DNA of 64,000 nt from Rossellomorea aquimaris (lineage in GTDB: Bacteria > Bacillota > Bacilli > Bacillales > Bacillaceae_B). A program made the translations under genes and the position numbers. The stretch is from assembly GCF_035590735.1 (NCBI RefSeq), contig NZ_CP141595.1:677001-741000 (forward strand), read 5' to 3'. Shown here one piece after another: positions 7,858-15,588 of the stretch. Position 1 is the stretch's first letter; each line of letters opens with the position of its first letter. The notes under the pieces are model-generated. The model was not told the DNA's origin. It did no database searches and saw nothing but the letters and a program-made list of their open reading frames with translations.

Positions 7858-7884
7858 CCCTCTTAACTTGTAGAGGGTCTTTTT
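7858..7884 (+). terminator. Terminator-like hairpin in the leader of the next gene
   Basis: CCCTCT (7858-7863) pairs with AGAGGG (7872-7877), followed by TCTTTTTT. No plus-strand gene ends upstream, because the neighbour at 7461-7679 is transcribed away. The hairpin therefore sits in the 5' leader of the gene at 7916 and may attenuate it. Confidence 0.5.
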
Positions 7885-7915
7885 TATAAAAATTCTTCCG
7901 TATAGGAGATCGTGT

Positions 7916-8455
7916 ATGCTAGAGCAATATGATCGAATAAGAGAAAAAGATGTAGCCATTAACCATGAATATATCGGATATTGGTTGGACCATTGCTTTC
8001 TAACCCCACGCTGGTGGTTTCTAGTAGCCCTCTTTATGCTTCCCTGGGTCATCTTTTTTCGTTTAACGAAAAGAGAGGAGTTGCCGAGGCTTCTTTTTCT
8101 TGGATTGATTTGGATCCTGGTTGCGGCAAACCTTGACGGGATTGGATTTGACCTTGGCTTATGGGGGTATCCGGGACAGTTAATCCCCATTCTTTCAAAA
8201 GCATACGTCTTTGATTATGCGTTGATCCCTGTCACGTACATGCTCTTGTATAAATACTTTCCTAAAGGAAAATCGTTTCTGTATGGGAATATCGTTCTTT
8301 CGGCAGGAGCATCATTTATCGCAGAGCCTGTTTTTGAATGGCTACATATTTATCATATCTATCATTGGAAGCTTTGGTGGTCCTTTGTCATCTATATCGT
8401 ACTTTCTTACTTGATCAGGTGGGTGGTGGAGTTGGTATTTAGAAGGGAGGGTTAG
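7916..8455 (+). CDS. CBO0543-family multipass membrane protein
   Basis: A 179-residue integral membrane protein with about five hydrophobic segments, of the CBO0543 type common in spore formers (function unknown). Typical family marks are the N-terminal amphipathic stretch, LIWILVAANLDGIGFDLGLWGYP and the aromatic HIYHWKLWWS near the end. AGGAGA is well placed before ATG 7916. It is probably monocistronic and may be under attenuator control (hairpin at 7858-7884). Confidence 0.75.
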   Translation: MLEQYDRIREKDVAINHEYIGYWLDHCFLTPRWWFLVALFMLPWVIFFRLTKREELPRLLFLGLIWILVAANLDGIGFDLGLWGYPGQLIPILSKAYVFDYALIPVTYMLLYKYFPKGKSFLYGNIVLSAGASFIAEPVFEWLHIYHIYHWKLWWSFVIYIVLSYLIRWVVELVFRREG

Positions 8456-8574
8456 GTGGCGTTTGGTGAATAGGTGAGAAGCTTCGATGGATCTTGTACA
8501 TTTTGACGCGTAGTAGCCCCCAGTAGAATAATCGGGTTGTATAAATATCCCAACAGTCATCCTTTTATGATATA

Positions 8575-8604
8575 CTTACATTGTGAAAATAATCACAATG
8601 TAAG
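8575..8604. promoter_or_regulatory. Perfect 11-bp inverted repeat, candidate operator
   Basis: CTTACATTGTG (8575-8585) and CACAATGTAAG (8594-8604) are exact inverted copies around an 8-bp AT-rich spacer, ending 17 bp before the next start. They could be a dimeric repressor site or an RNA hairpin just before the ribosome binding site. Confidence 0.5.
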
Positions 8605-8620
8605 TTTTCGGAGGGATGAC

Positions 8621-9508
8621 ATGGTGAGTAAAATAAAACCGGCATTGTATACGAGTTTGATTCTTTCTACTTTTTTGATGATCTTTACCATACTGGACGG
8701 GGGCATCTGGCTCTTTCCGATTGTCTTTACATATTCCTTCGCCGGTAACCTGGCGTATGGGGCTCCTGTTTCCTTACTTTCGGATTGGTTAACGAGAAAG
8801 CTCGACAAGTGGCGGTTAGTTGCTGCGGGACTCATCCATGCTTTCTTTGGAGCCATAACGTATTTTGTGATAGACGGGTTTGCATGGTTTGCGGTGATCT
8901 GTGCGGTAATCTTCTTCTTTATAGATGAATGGTTGAAAAGGAAGAACTCACCGGGGCCGGACAGGGGGAACAAGCGATTCTATCTCCAATTAGTAAGCGT
9001 GGTCTCCTTTGTGGCGATTGTGATGTTGGCTGTGAATTGGATATCCGGTAACGATCAAGGAGAAATCATAAAAAACCGCTACCTGATCCCTGAGGGTTAT
9101 GAAGGTACGATTGTCATCTTCTATGGCATGCCAAATCAACCTTCCCTTGATAAAGATGGAGAGTTTTCCGTTATTCCTGTTGAAATTGAAAGTCTGCCCA
9201 CTTTGATGAGGACGGATATTGAACGATATGGAATCTATCAAACGTCAACACAGGACCGGGGCTATAATCTCAGTCAGAATCAGTATTTCTATGTGGGTGA
9301 AGAAGGAAATCGAACCCTTATAGAAGATGTTTGCGTTCACCATAGCGGTGGAGGCAGTGTGGCCGGATCCGACGGGGGGGAGATTTTATATGATGAGTTT
9401 CAGGTGACGAATACGTCCTGCGGGGAGGAATTCTCTTTGGAAGGGACTGAACGATATTCTGCACAAGGGCGGGAGATTGGGAAGTATTGGTCAAGTTTGT
9501 TTGATTGA
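8621..9508 (+). CDS. Membrane protein with extracytoplasmic DUF6843-like domain
   Basis: A 295-residue protein. Residues 1-110 hold four hydrophobic segments; a fifth (LVSVVSFVAIVMLAVNWI) precedes a polar C-terminal half with NRYLIPEGYEGTIVIFYG, SVIPVEI, QYFYVGEEGNRTLIED and two cysteines. That half resembles the DUF6843 domain of Bacillus lipoproteins (recalled family, not searched). ATG 8621, or the adjacent GTG 8624, follows GGAGGGAT. The function is unknown; an inverted repeat overlaps the 5' leader. Confidence 0.7.
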   Translation: MVSKIKPALYTSLILSTFLMIFTILDGGIWLFPIVFTYSFAGNLAYGAPVSLLSDWLTRKLDKWRLVAAGLIHAFFGAITYFVIDGFAWFAVICAVIFFFIDEWLKRKNSPGPDRGNKRFYLQLVSVVSFVAIVMLAVNWISGNDQGEIIKNRYLIPEGYEGTIVIFYGMPNQPSLDKDGEFSVIPVEIESLPTLMRTDIERYGIYQTSTQDRGYNLSQNQYFYVGEEGNRTLIEDVCVHHSGGGSVAGSDGGEILYDEFQVTNTSCGEEFSLEGTERYSAQGREIGKYWSSLFD

Positions 9509-9871
9509 AGTTTAGCCGACATATTTGAAATTCGAACAAATCTATTAGGGAGACTATATCGTAATATGTTTGATTATATTCTCATATTTAAGTAAAATCA
9601 TAATATATTATTTTATAAAAACGGTTGGAGGGATGAAAATGGGACAGAGAAGCTAAGATACAAGTCAGCTAAGCGATGCTGCGTAACATTCGGTTCAATG
9701 GTTCGATCCGGGTTGCTGGAAGCTGAACGATCTACTTCTCATCATGGGTTCTATGCAATCCCTTCTGGAGATAAGTAGTTTTCAACTTTATGCTTTCATC
9801 AATCCATTCACATAGTGAATGAAATTTATCATGATGGAGGTGTAAGCCTTATCCGAGGATAAGGCTGCTAA
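9509..9871 (+). promoter_or_regulatory. Long structured leader upstream of CBS-domain gene
   Basis: About 360 nt without a gene. It contains an AT-rich promoter-like segment (9570-9620), GGAGGG followed by a 7-codon uORF (9633-9656), an extended stem (CTACTT...AAGTAG around 9750-9778), a perfect ATTCAC-ATA-GTGAAT hairpin (9806-9820), and a second possible uORF from GTG 9815 to TAA 9860-9862 that reads through a strong hairpin. I could not match it to the M-box, yybP-ykoY, T-box or ydaO riboswitch consensus by eye. Confidence 0.5.
9845..9866 (+). promoter_or_regulatory. Perfect 10-bp hairpin between Shine-Dalgarno and TTG start
   Basis: AGCCTTATCC-GA-GGATAAGGCT separates the strong GGAGGTG (9836-9842) from the TTG start at 9872. 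Either the hairpin brings the Shine-Dalgarno close to the start, or it must be opened for translation from GAGG/AAGG inside it. Confidence 0.6.
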
Positions 9872-11173
9872 TTGACAACGTCTATAAACTTAATTTTAAT
9901 CGTTTTATTGATTGCTCTAACCGCTTTTTTCGTAGCGACGGAATTTGCGATTGTAAAGGTTCGAGGTTCCAGGATTGATCAGCTCATAGCGGAGAATCGT
10001 AAAGGATCGATTGCCGCTAAGAAGGTCGTGACTCATCTGGATGAGTATCTATCTGCTTGCCAGCTTGGAATCACGATTACGGCCCTTGGACTAGGGTGGC
10101 TGGGTGAGCCGACTGTGGAGAAGATTTTGCACCCGCTTTTTGCTTATTTCGAGTTGAATGAAGCCATCACGCATATCCTGTCCTTTGGTATCGCCTTTGC
10201 CCTTGTTACATTTCTTCACGTTGTAGTCGGGGAACTTGCTCCAAAAACAGTGGCGATTCAGAAAGCCGAAGCCGTGACGCTATTATTTTCCGGCCCGATC
10301 ATTTGGTTCTACCGCATCATGTATCCTTTTATCTGGTTCTTAAATGGATCTGCACGTGTGCTTGTCGGAATCTTCGGATTGAAGTCGGCTTCTGAACATG
10401 AAGAAGTTCATACCGAGGAAGAACTTCGGATCCTGCTTTCGGAAAGTTTTAAAAGCGGGGAAATCAATAAGAACGAACTAAAGTATGTAAACAACATCTT
10501 TGAATTCGATGAACGGATTGCAAAGGAAATCATGGTCCCACGAAAGGAAATCGCCTCCCTTTCCATAGACGATACGCTCGAGGACGTGATAGATACCATT
10601 CGCAAAGAGAATTTCACGCGTTATCCTGTCGTGAACGGCGATAAAGATAACGTCAAAGGATTCGTCAATATGAAGGAACTTCTAACAGAGGCGATGGTCA
10701 ACGAACTGGATGAAAACTTTACACTCCGACCTTTTATCAACCCGATCATTACAGTCATCGAGACGATTCCGATTCATGACCTGCTTGTGAAAATGCAGAA
10801 AGAGCGTGTTCATATTGCCGTTCTGATTGATGAATACGGGGGTACTTCCGGCATCGTGACGGTTGAGGACATCCTTGAAGAAATCGTCGGTGAAATCCGG
10901 GATGAATTTGATGAGGATGAAGTAGCTGAAATCCGAAAGCTCAAGGATGGTCATTACCTTCTTGATTCAAAGGTCCTCATCAATGATGTCAACTCTCTTT
11001 TGAACATAAACATCGACATCGGGGAACTGGACATTGACACCATCGGCGGCTGGTACATGACGCAAAACCTCGATGCCAAAGTGGGCAGCATCATTGAGGA
11101 AGAAGGGCACCGCTTCAAAGTGATTGAAAAAGACGGAATCCAGCTCCGCTATATAGAAGTGACAAAGATATAG
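9872..11173 (+). CDS. CNNM/CBS-pair/CorC-HlyC membrane protein (YhdP/MpfA-like, putative Mg2+ efflux)
   Basis: A 433-residue protein with the order DUF21/CNNM transmembrane domain (about 1-190, [20 protein letters not shown] and [11 protein letters not shown]), two CBS motifs (about 205-330, [20 protein letters not shown] and [23 protein letters not shown]) and a C-terminal CorC/HlyC domain. Relatives such as B. subtilis YhdP (MpfA) are linked to magnesium export and tolerance; older labels call them hemolysins. TTG 9872 is the first start after two in-frame stops, and it gives the expected short polar N-terminus before TM1. The structured leader suggests post-transcriptional control. Confidence 0.88.
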   Translation: MTTSINLILIVLLIALTAFFVATEFAIVKVRGSRIDQLIAENRKGSIAAKKVVTHLDEYLSACQLGITITALGLGWLGEPTVEKILHPLFAYFELNEAITHILSFGIAFALVTFLHVVVGELAPKTVAIQKAEAVTLLFSGPIIWFYRIMYPFIWFLNGSARVLVGIFGLKSASEHEEVHTEEELRILLSESFKSGEINKNELKYVNNIFEFDERIAKEIMVPRKEIASLSIDDTLEDVIDTIRKENFTRYPVVNGDKDNVKGFVNMKELLTEAMVNELDENFTLRPFINPIITVIETIPIHDLLVKMQKERVHIAVLIDEYGGTSGIVTVEDILEEIVGEIRDEFDEDEVAEIRKLKDGHYLLDSKVLINDVNSLLNINIDIGELDIDTIGGWYMTQNLDAKVGSIIEEEGHRFKVIEKDGIQLRYIEVTKI

Positions 11174-11185
11174 ATATGGAAAAGT

Positions 11186-11253
11186 AGCAACTGGCTCATA
11201 AAATCTGGTTGCTTTATAGGGGGGCATCCTGATTGGGTGGTCCCTATTTTTTA
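11186..11253 (+). terminator. Tandem hairpins and terminator after CBS-domain gene
   Basis: AGCAAC/GTTGCT (11186-11213) is followed by ATAGGG (11216-11221) pairing with CCCTAT (11242-11247) and a TTTTTAT tract. Confidence 0.75.
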
Positions 11254-11356
11254 TCTGAATATCCATTTTTTTTACATATTTATTCTGATTTGTGAACTTT
11301 CTTAGAAGGAAACTCTGCAAAGGGTCTGGGAATAGGTAAGTATTTTAATGATCAGC

Positions 11357-11389
11357 AGAGGCTCTACGAATAGTTGAGCTTCTTTTTTT
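11357..11389 (+). terminator. Orphan terminator-like hairpin
   Basis: AGAGGCTC pairs with GAGCTTCT (one G-U pair), followed by seven T residues. It is 180 bp beyond the previous gene end, so it may mark the end of a lost gene or a small RNA. Confidence 0.5.
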
Positions 11390-11454
11390 ATATGGGATTG
11401 AGTTCACGTCTCTCTTTTGAAATAATTGGTAGTGACATAGTTTGGGAGGTTACG

Positions 11455-11535
11455 ATGAACAACAATACGTTTAGATCATTTCTTGATGCATGTTTAGAAG
11501 TTTGGAAGAATTCCACTATGGAAGTCCGTCCCTGA
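11455..11535 (+). pseudogene. 26-codon ORF, probable remnant of a longer gene
   Basis: GGGAGGT places ATG 11455 correctly, but the frame stops after 26 codons (FRSFLDACLEVWKNS...). The sequence looks like the first helix of a longer protein, and a further open fragment follows out of frame around 11600-11655. I read this as gene debris. Confidence 0.35.
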
Positions 11536-11546
11536 CTGAGGGGATT

Positions 11547-11586
11547 CGCTGATAAAATCTAAATATCGCTGATAAATGGATATGGA
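11547..11586 (-). repeat. Array C: two copies of a 20-bp CGCTGATAAA unit
   Basis: CGCTGATAAA begins at 11547 and again at 11567, exactly 20 bp apart. On the minus strand the core reads TTTATCAGCG, reminiscent of the TTTATGANCC core of arrays A and B and with the same period. Confidence 0.4.
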
Positions 11587-11848
11587 GGTTTATGATGTAG
11601 TGGAATGATGAGGGGAATCCTGTATATTGGTCTATCCGGGATCGTTTTTTTATCTAAGCGGCCATTTTTACCGAGAAATCGATAGAAAATGATCAAAATA
11701 ACGCAAGCTTTTCAAAAGGACTACATAACCTGGGGGAAAATACCGAATCGGTAGAAGCGCACGGATTCCGGAACGGAGAGACATAATGTTATAAAGCATG
11801 ACGATCATTTTCAGGCGGATTTTATATCGATAATAAAGGAGAGTGCTC

Positions 11849-12409
11849 ATGAAATTTGTTCTTGTATTTGGACCACAGGCAGTTGGCAAGATGACAGTTG
11901 GACAGGAATTAGCTAAAATAACGGATTTGAAACTTTTTCATAATCATATGACGATTGACTTGGTCAGTCATTTCTTTGACTATGGCACTAAAGAAGGAAA
12001 GAGATTAGTCAGTCTGTTTCGTCGTGAGATATTTGAAGAAGTATCAAAGAGTGATATGTATGGAATGATTTTTACTTACGTCTGGGCATTTGATATGCAA
12101 GAGGACTGGGACTATGTTAATGAAGTCTCCCGGTTGTTCGAGTCCAGTGGGGGCACGGTTTACTTTGTCGAGCTTGAGGCAGATGTAGAAGAAAGACTTG
12201 AGCGAAATAAAAGTCCCAATAGACTTGAACATAAGCCAACAAAAAAGGATATTGAATGGTCTGAGGTTGATTTGAAAAAGTCGATGGAGACATACAGATT
12301 GAATTCATTAGAAGGTGAAATTAAATATTCAAACTATATAAAGATAAACAATACAAACTTGAGTGCGGCAGAAGTGGCAAAGATCATTAAGGGGAAATTT
12401 CTATTATAA
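11849..12409 (+). CDS. P-loop nucleotide kinase-like protein
   Basis: A 186-residue cytoplasmic protein with a Walker A motif at its extreme N-terminus (FGPQAVGKMT), followed by LFHNHMTIDL and a C-terminal FVELEADVEERLERNKSP segment typical of small AAA/shikimate-kinase-like phosphotransferases. The substrate is unknown. AAGGAGAG sets ATG 11849 over the GTG at 11843. It appears monocistronic in a gene-poor area. GC content is lower than that of the PP-loop gene downstream. Confidence 0.75.
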   Translation: MKFVLVFGPQAVGKMTVGQELAKITDLKLFHNHMTIDLVSHFFDYGTKEGKRLVSLFRREIFEEVSKSDMYGMIFTYVWAFDMQEDWDYVNEVSRLFESSGGTVYFVELEADVEERLERNKSPNRLEHKPTKKDIEWSEVDLKKSMETYRLNSLEGEIKYSNYIKINNTNLSAAEVAKIIKGKFLL

Positions 12410-12500
12410 TAGAGAAAAACTTATTCCTCGCGGTGAAGTCAGTTCACTGCTTTGGGTTAAAAAGGGTCAATAGTACAATATTGTAAAAATGGAGGTCCAA

Positions 12501-13193
12501 ATGAAAACAGTGATAGCATTCAGCGGTGGAAAGGATTCCACCCTGGCAATATATAAAATTCAACAAAATCCGGAATACGAGATAGATTCATTGCTCGTGA
12601 CCCTGACGGAAGGTTTCGACCGGGTTTCGATTCATGGCGTCCGGTATGAGCTGTTGAAGATGCAGTCGGAGTCGCTGGGGATTCCGCTTCGTGAGGTCTG
12701 GATCCCCGAGGAGTGTTCGAATGAGATGTATCAGGAGCGAATGGAGACAGCAGTCTCAGATATGCTGGAGGACGGGGTTTCACACATGGTCTTCGGAGAT
12801 ATTCATCTTAAGGATGTGCGTGAGTATAGGGAGAAGATGCTTTCGGGAACGGGGATCACTCCGGTCTTTCCACTTTGGGGTCGGCCTGTCGGGGAACTCG
12901 GCCGTGAATTCATTGACCTGGGGTTTCAAACCGTGCTCACTTGTGTGGATATGGATCAATTGGATCGGTCCTATGCAGGTAGAGTATATGATGAGGCGTT
13001 TATACGGGATTATCCGGAAGAGACTCGTGATATCTGCGGGGAGAATGGGGAGTTTCATACGTTTGTGTTTGACGGGCCGAACTATGCTTTCCCGATCCGA
13101 TATGAGATAGGGAAGGAAAGAGTGACGCCGGATTATCTCACGAAGAAGGATCGGTTTTTATTCATAGATTTACTACCAGTTAAACCAAGATAA
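12501..13193 (+). CDS. Dph6-type ATP-dependent ligase (adenine nucleotide alpha hydrolase, PP-loop)
   Basis: A 230-residue PP-loop protein: SGGKDSTLAIY at residues 8-18 is the ATP-pyrophosphatase loop, and GDIHLKDVREYREKM...FPLWGRP is characteristic of the diphthine-ammonia ligase (Dph6) family. Bacteria lack diphthamide, so the bacterial substrate is unknown (established). TGGAGG lies 5 bases before ATG 12501, which removes four codons from the longest ORF. A bidirectional terminator separates it from the convergent ger operon. Confidence 0.8.
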   Translation: MKTVIAFSGGKDSTLAIYKIQQNPEYEIDSLLVTLTEGFDRVSIHGVRYELLKMQSESLGIPLREVWIPEECSNEMYQERMETAVSDMLEDGVSHMVFGDIHLKDVREYREKMLSGTGITPVFPLWGRPVGELGREFIDLGFQTVLTCVDMDQLDRSYAGRVYDEAFIRDYPEETRDICGENGEFHTFVFDGPNYAFPIRYEIGKERVTPDYLTKKDRFLFIDLLPVKPR

Positions 13194-13232
13194 CTTACTA
13201 AATCAAGGTTGATATTCAAACTGATTAACAGA

Positions 13233-13273
13233 GCAATGCGCATTGCGTGAGTATTGAACTATCATCTAGTTCA
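13233..13273. promoter_or_regulatory. Two adjacent palindromes between convergent operons
   Basis: GCAATGCGCATTGC (13233-13246) is a perfect 14-bp palindrome, and TGAACTA-TCATC-TAGTTCA (13255-13273) is a perfect 7-bp inverted repeat. Both lie in the 3' region between converging genes, where no promoter is expected. Confidence 0.3.
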
Positions 13274-13292
13274 GAACTCTTGATTCGGAAAA

Positions 13293-13324
13293 CCGGCCAA
13301 TGGGGGATTGGCCGGATTTTTTTT
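13293..13324. terminator. Intrinsic terminator
   Basis: CCGGCCAAT pairs perfectly with ATTGGCCGG, followed by ATTTTTTTT on the plus strand. Confidence 0.9.
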
Positions 13325-13375
13325 GAAAGCGAGCCATCCTGTTCGTTTGTTTTTATTATCAACGAATTCAAAGAT

Positions 13376-14470
13376 TTACTTAAGATTGTTAGACCCGAGG
13401 ATCTCAACGTTTACCTTTGGCTTTATCGTCACTTGTTGATAGTCCTGTTTCCACGCTTCGGCATTCCAGGAATCAGGATATTTCGTGGAGAGATCTTTGG
13501 CGATTCCTAAAGCGTCACTATTCGCTTTGAGTAAAAGGTCGGTAAGTTCCTTTGCTTTTTTCGTGAGTTCCTTTGAAGCCAAAGTATTTAAGCTTTTGAA
13601 ATCTTCAGAAGGTTCTTCTTCATAATAGCTTTGTATCCTTGCTTGTAGATTAGCTGTAACTGTGCAGGTGACTTTCCCGTTTTCTTTCTTGACATCCATT
13701 TTTGTCTTGGCATTATCAATGACAATGGTAAAAGGCTGACTTAACTCGTCTGATTTTATACTTAATAGGGCCCTGTATCCCAATTCATTTCTTAATATGA
13801 GCAGAAGTGAGGTCTGGCTTGTTGTCAGTTTATCACCAGTGAATTTATCACCGTTAAATAAAGCTGACCCTGCAAGCATCACCTTGTTTTTATTATCTTT
13901 TTTTATATAGGGGAGAAAGATATCATTGGTCTTGTCTGATATTTCATTCCAAGCAGTAAACGTGGTTTCTTTAGGAATAGATGTTCCTTTTGTCCCTCCA
14001 GTCAGCAGATTATCCACCTCGAAAACAATGGGACTATCTTCAAGCTTCAAGGACAAGATTTCATGGCCCTTTCCTTCACTTATCACAATACGCGAGGAGA
14101 TATATCCCCTGGTCGATCGAAGAATCGGCTCTACTAGTGAAGTGATGCCCTTGGTTTGGGCTAATTCTTCCCCGACAATAATGACAAATGCTTTTCCGAC
14201 ATCCATATTCCCGGATACTTTGTCTTGAAGATCCACGGCAAGCTGGGTAACCGTTTCATTCTCCGTTTCATAAAATTCATCCATAACTTCAAACTTACCG
14301 CCTCCAGCGCTGCGTATATTAATCGCCCTGACTGTCCCCAGAATCTGATCGGACTCTTCAGCTTTGTCAAAACTGATCCCGTTAACCAGTCTGTTGTCGT
14401 TTAGCTGGTTTTGGTCCCAGCACCCTGCCAGAAGGAACATAGCAATGAAAATAACCGGAATCTTTCTCAA
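13376..14470 (-). CDS. Germinant receptor C subunit (Ger(x)C lipoprotein)
   Basis: A 364-residue lipoprotein with a short signal ending in FLLAGCWD, the universal GerC lipobox with the following Trp-Asp. The body (NDNRLVNGISFDKAE...) and the C-terminal RYRNDF-like end region match the Ger(x)C family. It is anchored on the inner spore membrane and forms the receptor with the A and B subunits. TTG at 14470 is chosen because AAGGAGG lies 7 bases before it; it overlaps the gerB stop (TTGA). Longer versions starting upstream would put a charged segment before the signal peptide. Confidence 0.88.
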   Translation of the reverse strand: MRKIPVIFIAMFLLAGCWDQNQLNDNRLVNGISFDKAEESDQILGTVRAINIRSAGGGKFEVMDEFYETENETVTQLAVDLQDKVSGNMDVGKAFVIIVGEELAQTKGITSLVEPILRSTRGYISSRIVISEGKGHEILSLKLEDSPIVFEVDNLLTGGTKGTSIPKETTFTAWNEISDKTNDIFLPYIKKDNKNKVMLAGSALFNGDKFTGDKLTTSQTSLLLILRNELGYRALLSIKSDELSQPFTIVIDNAKTKMDVKKENGKVTCTVTANLQARIQSYYEEEPSEDFKSLNTLASKELTKKAKELTDLLLKANSDALGIAKDLSTKYPDSWNAEAWKQDYQQVTIKPKVNVEILGSNNLK

Positions 14471-15561
14471 TAGGAAACCTCCTTTTCCCGTTTCTTTACT
14501 AGGTAAGAAAACAATAGCAACATGCATGGAATGACGAATACGACGGCATAGCTCAAATATTCAACATAGTTGGAATAGAGTTCTTGGGAGTCGGGATCTT
14601 TCTTTGCGATTGTAAATAGGACGAAAATCAATGTGCTATTCATCAGAACCAGTCTATAAGGTTTACCCTTAAAAAAAGAAAGACTTTTACTGCTCATATA
14701 TATATAGATGACAATCGATGCCGCAAGCGGGACAATCCATATCGATATAAATAGTAAATCGATACGGTCTACCATTTGAAAATGAAGGGGCCGCAAAAAG
14801 TAGATGACGGGATATTTAATTTGTTTCAGGACGGACTCACTGAAAATCAGGATGCAAAGAATGACGAAATAAGTAGTTAAACCTGTTACAAAAACATTGG
14901 CCCATGTGATCACTTTTAAGAATGTGGTCCCCTTCTTGGATGCGAGGGGATATAAAAACAGGATCACCTCAAATCCCAAAATGGCTAACAGACAATCTTT
15001 GCTGCCGATGGCAATTTCCTTTATTCCGGTGTTTCCTAAAGGGAGCATATGATGTAAGTCCACAGGCAATAGAAAGGAAAAAAAAGAGATTCCGAATAAG
15101 AAAAGAAATAGAATCGATATGAGCCCGAAGAATCTGGCGATAATTCGAATGTCACTGATGGCTAAGTACGTACAGGTAAGCATCATCAGTAATCCGATTA
15201 CCCAATAAGGAGTGATCGTCAACAGATGTTCTTTTATAATGGATGAAAACTGAAGCAATACAAACGTTGCAGTTACGATAAAGTAAAGATACAAGATCAT
15301 ATTTACTAAGCTTCCTACATATTTCCCCAGTACAAATATTGTGATTTCGGGATAGTTTAAATTGGGGAAACGACTCAATAATAGCCAGATAATAACTAGA
15401 AACAGCTGGAGAGCCACTCCTGCCAAGAGAACCGACATCCAGCCGTCTCCTTTACTTGTACTTTGTAAAATATTCGGCAGTGTTAGTATGGCGAATCCAA
15501 CTTGAGTTTGGGCCATAAGAAAGAATATCTGCCAATTAGTTAGGGCTCCTGTCTGTGACAT
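14467..15561 (-). CDS. Germinant receptor B subunit (GerKB/GerAB-like permease)
   Basis: A 364-residue protein with ten predicted transmembrane segments, of the endospore germination permease (GerB) family related to APC amino-acid transporters. The N-terminus NWQIFFLMAQTQVGFAILTLP is diagnostic. It probably forms the germinant-binding pocket of the receptor. The gene lies 27 bases after gerA and overlaps the gerC start, so the three are one operon on the minus strand. Confidence 0.9.
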   Translation of the reverse strand: MSQTGALTNWQIFFLMAQTQVGFAILTLPNILQSTSKGDGWMSVLLAGVALQLFLVIIWLLLSRFPNLNYPEITIFVLGKYVGSLVNMILYLYFIVTATFVLLQFSSIIKEHLLTITPYWVIGLLMMLTCTYLAISDIRIIARFFGLISILFLFLFGISFFSFLLPVDLHHMLPLGNTGIKEIAIGSKDCLLAILGFEVILFLYPLASKKGTTFLKVITWANVFVTGLTTYFVILCILIFSESVLKQIKYPVIYFLRPLHFQMVDRIDLLFISIWIVPLAASIVIYIYMSSKSLSFFKGKPYRLVLMNSTLIFVLFTIAKKDPDSQELYSNYVEYLSYAVVFVIPCMLLLFSYLVKKREKEVSY

Positions 15562-15588
15562 TGACTATTCCACACTTTCGTTTCTGGA

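Noticed and set aside
9509..9871. Known riboswitch (M-box, yybP-ykoY, ydaO) or tRNA-like element upstream of the CBS gene
   Set aside because: GGTTCGATCC resembles a tRNA T-loop, but no acceptor or anticodon stems fit, and conserved core motifs of those riboswitches could not be found by eye. Left as an unassigned leader.
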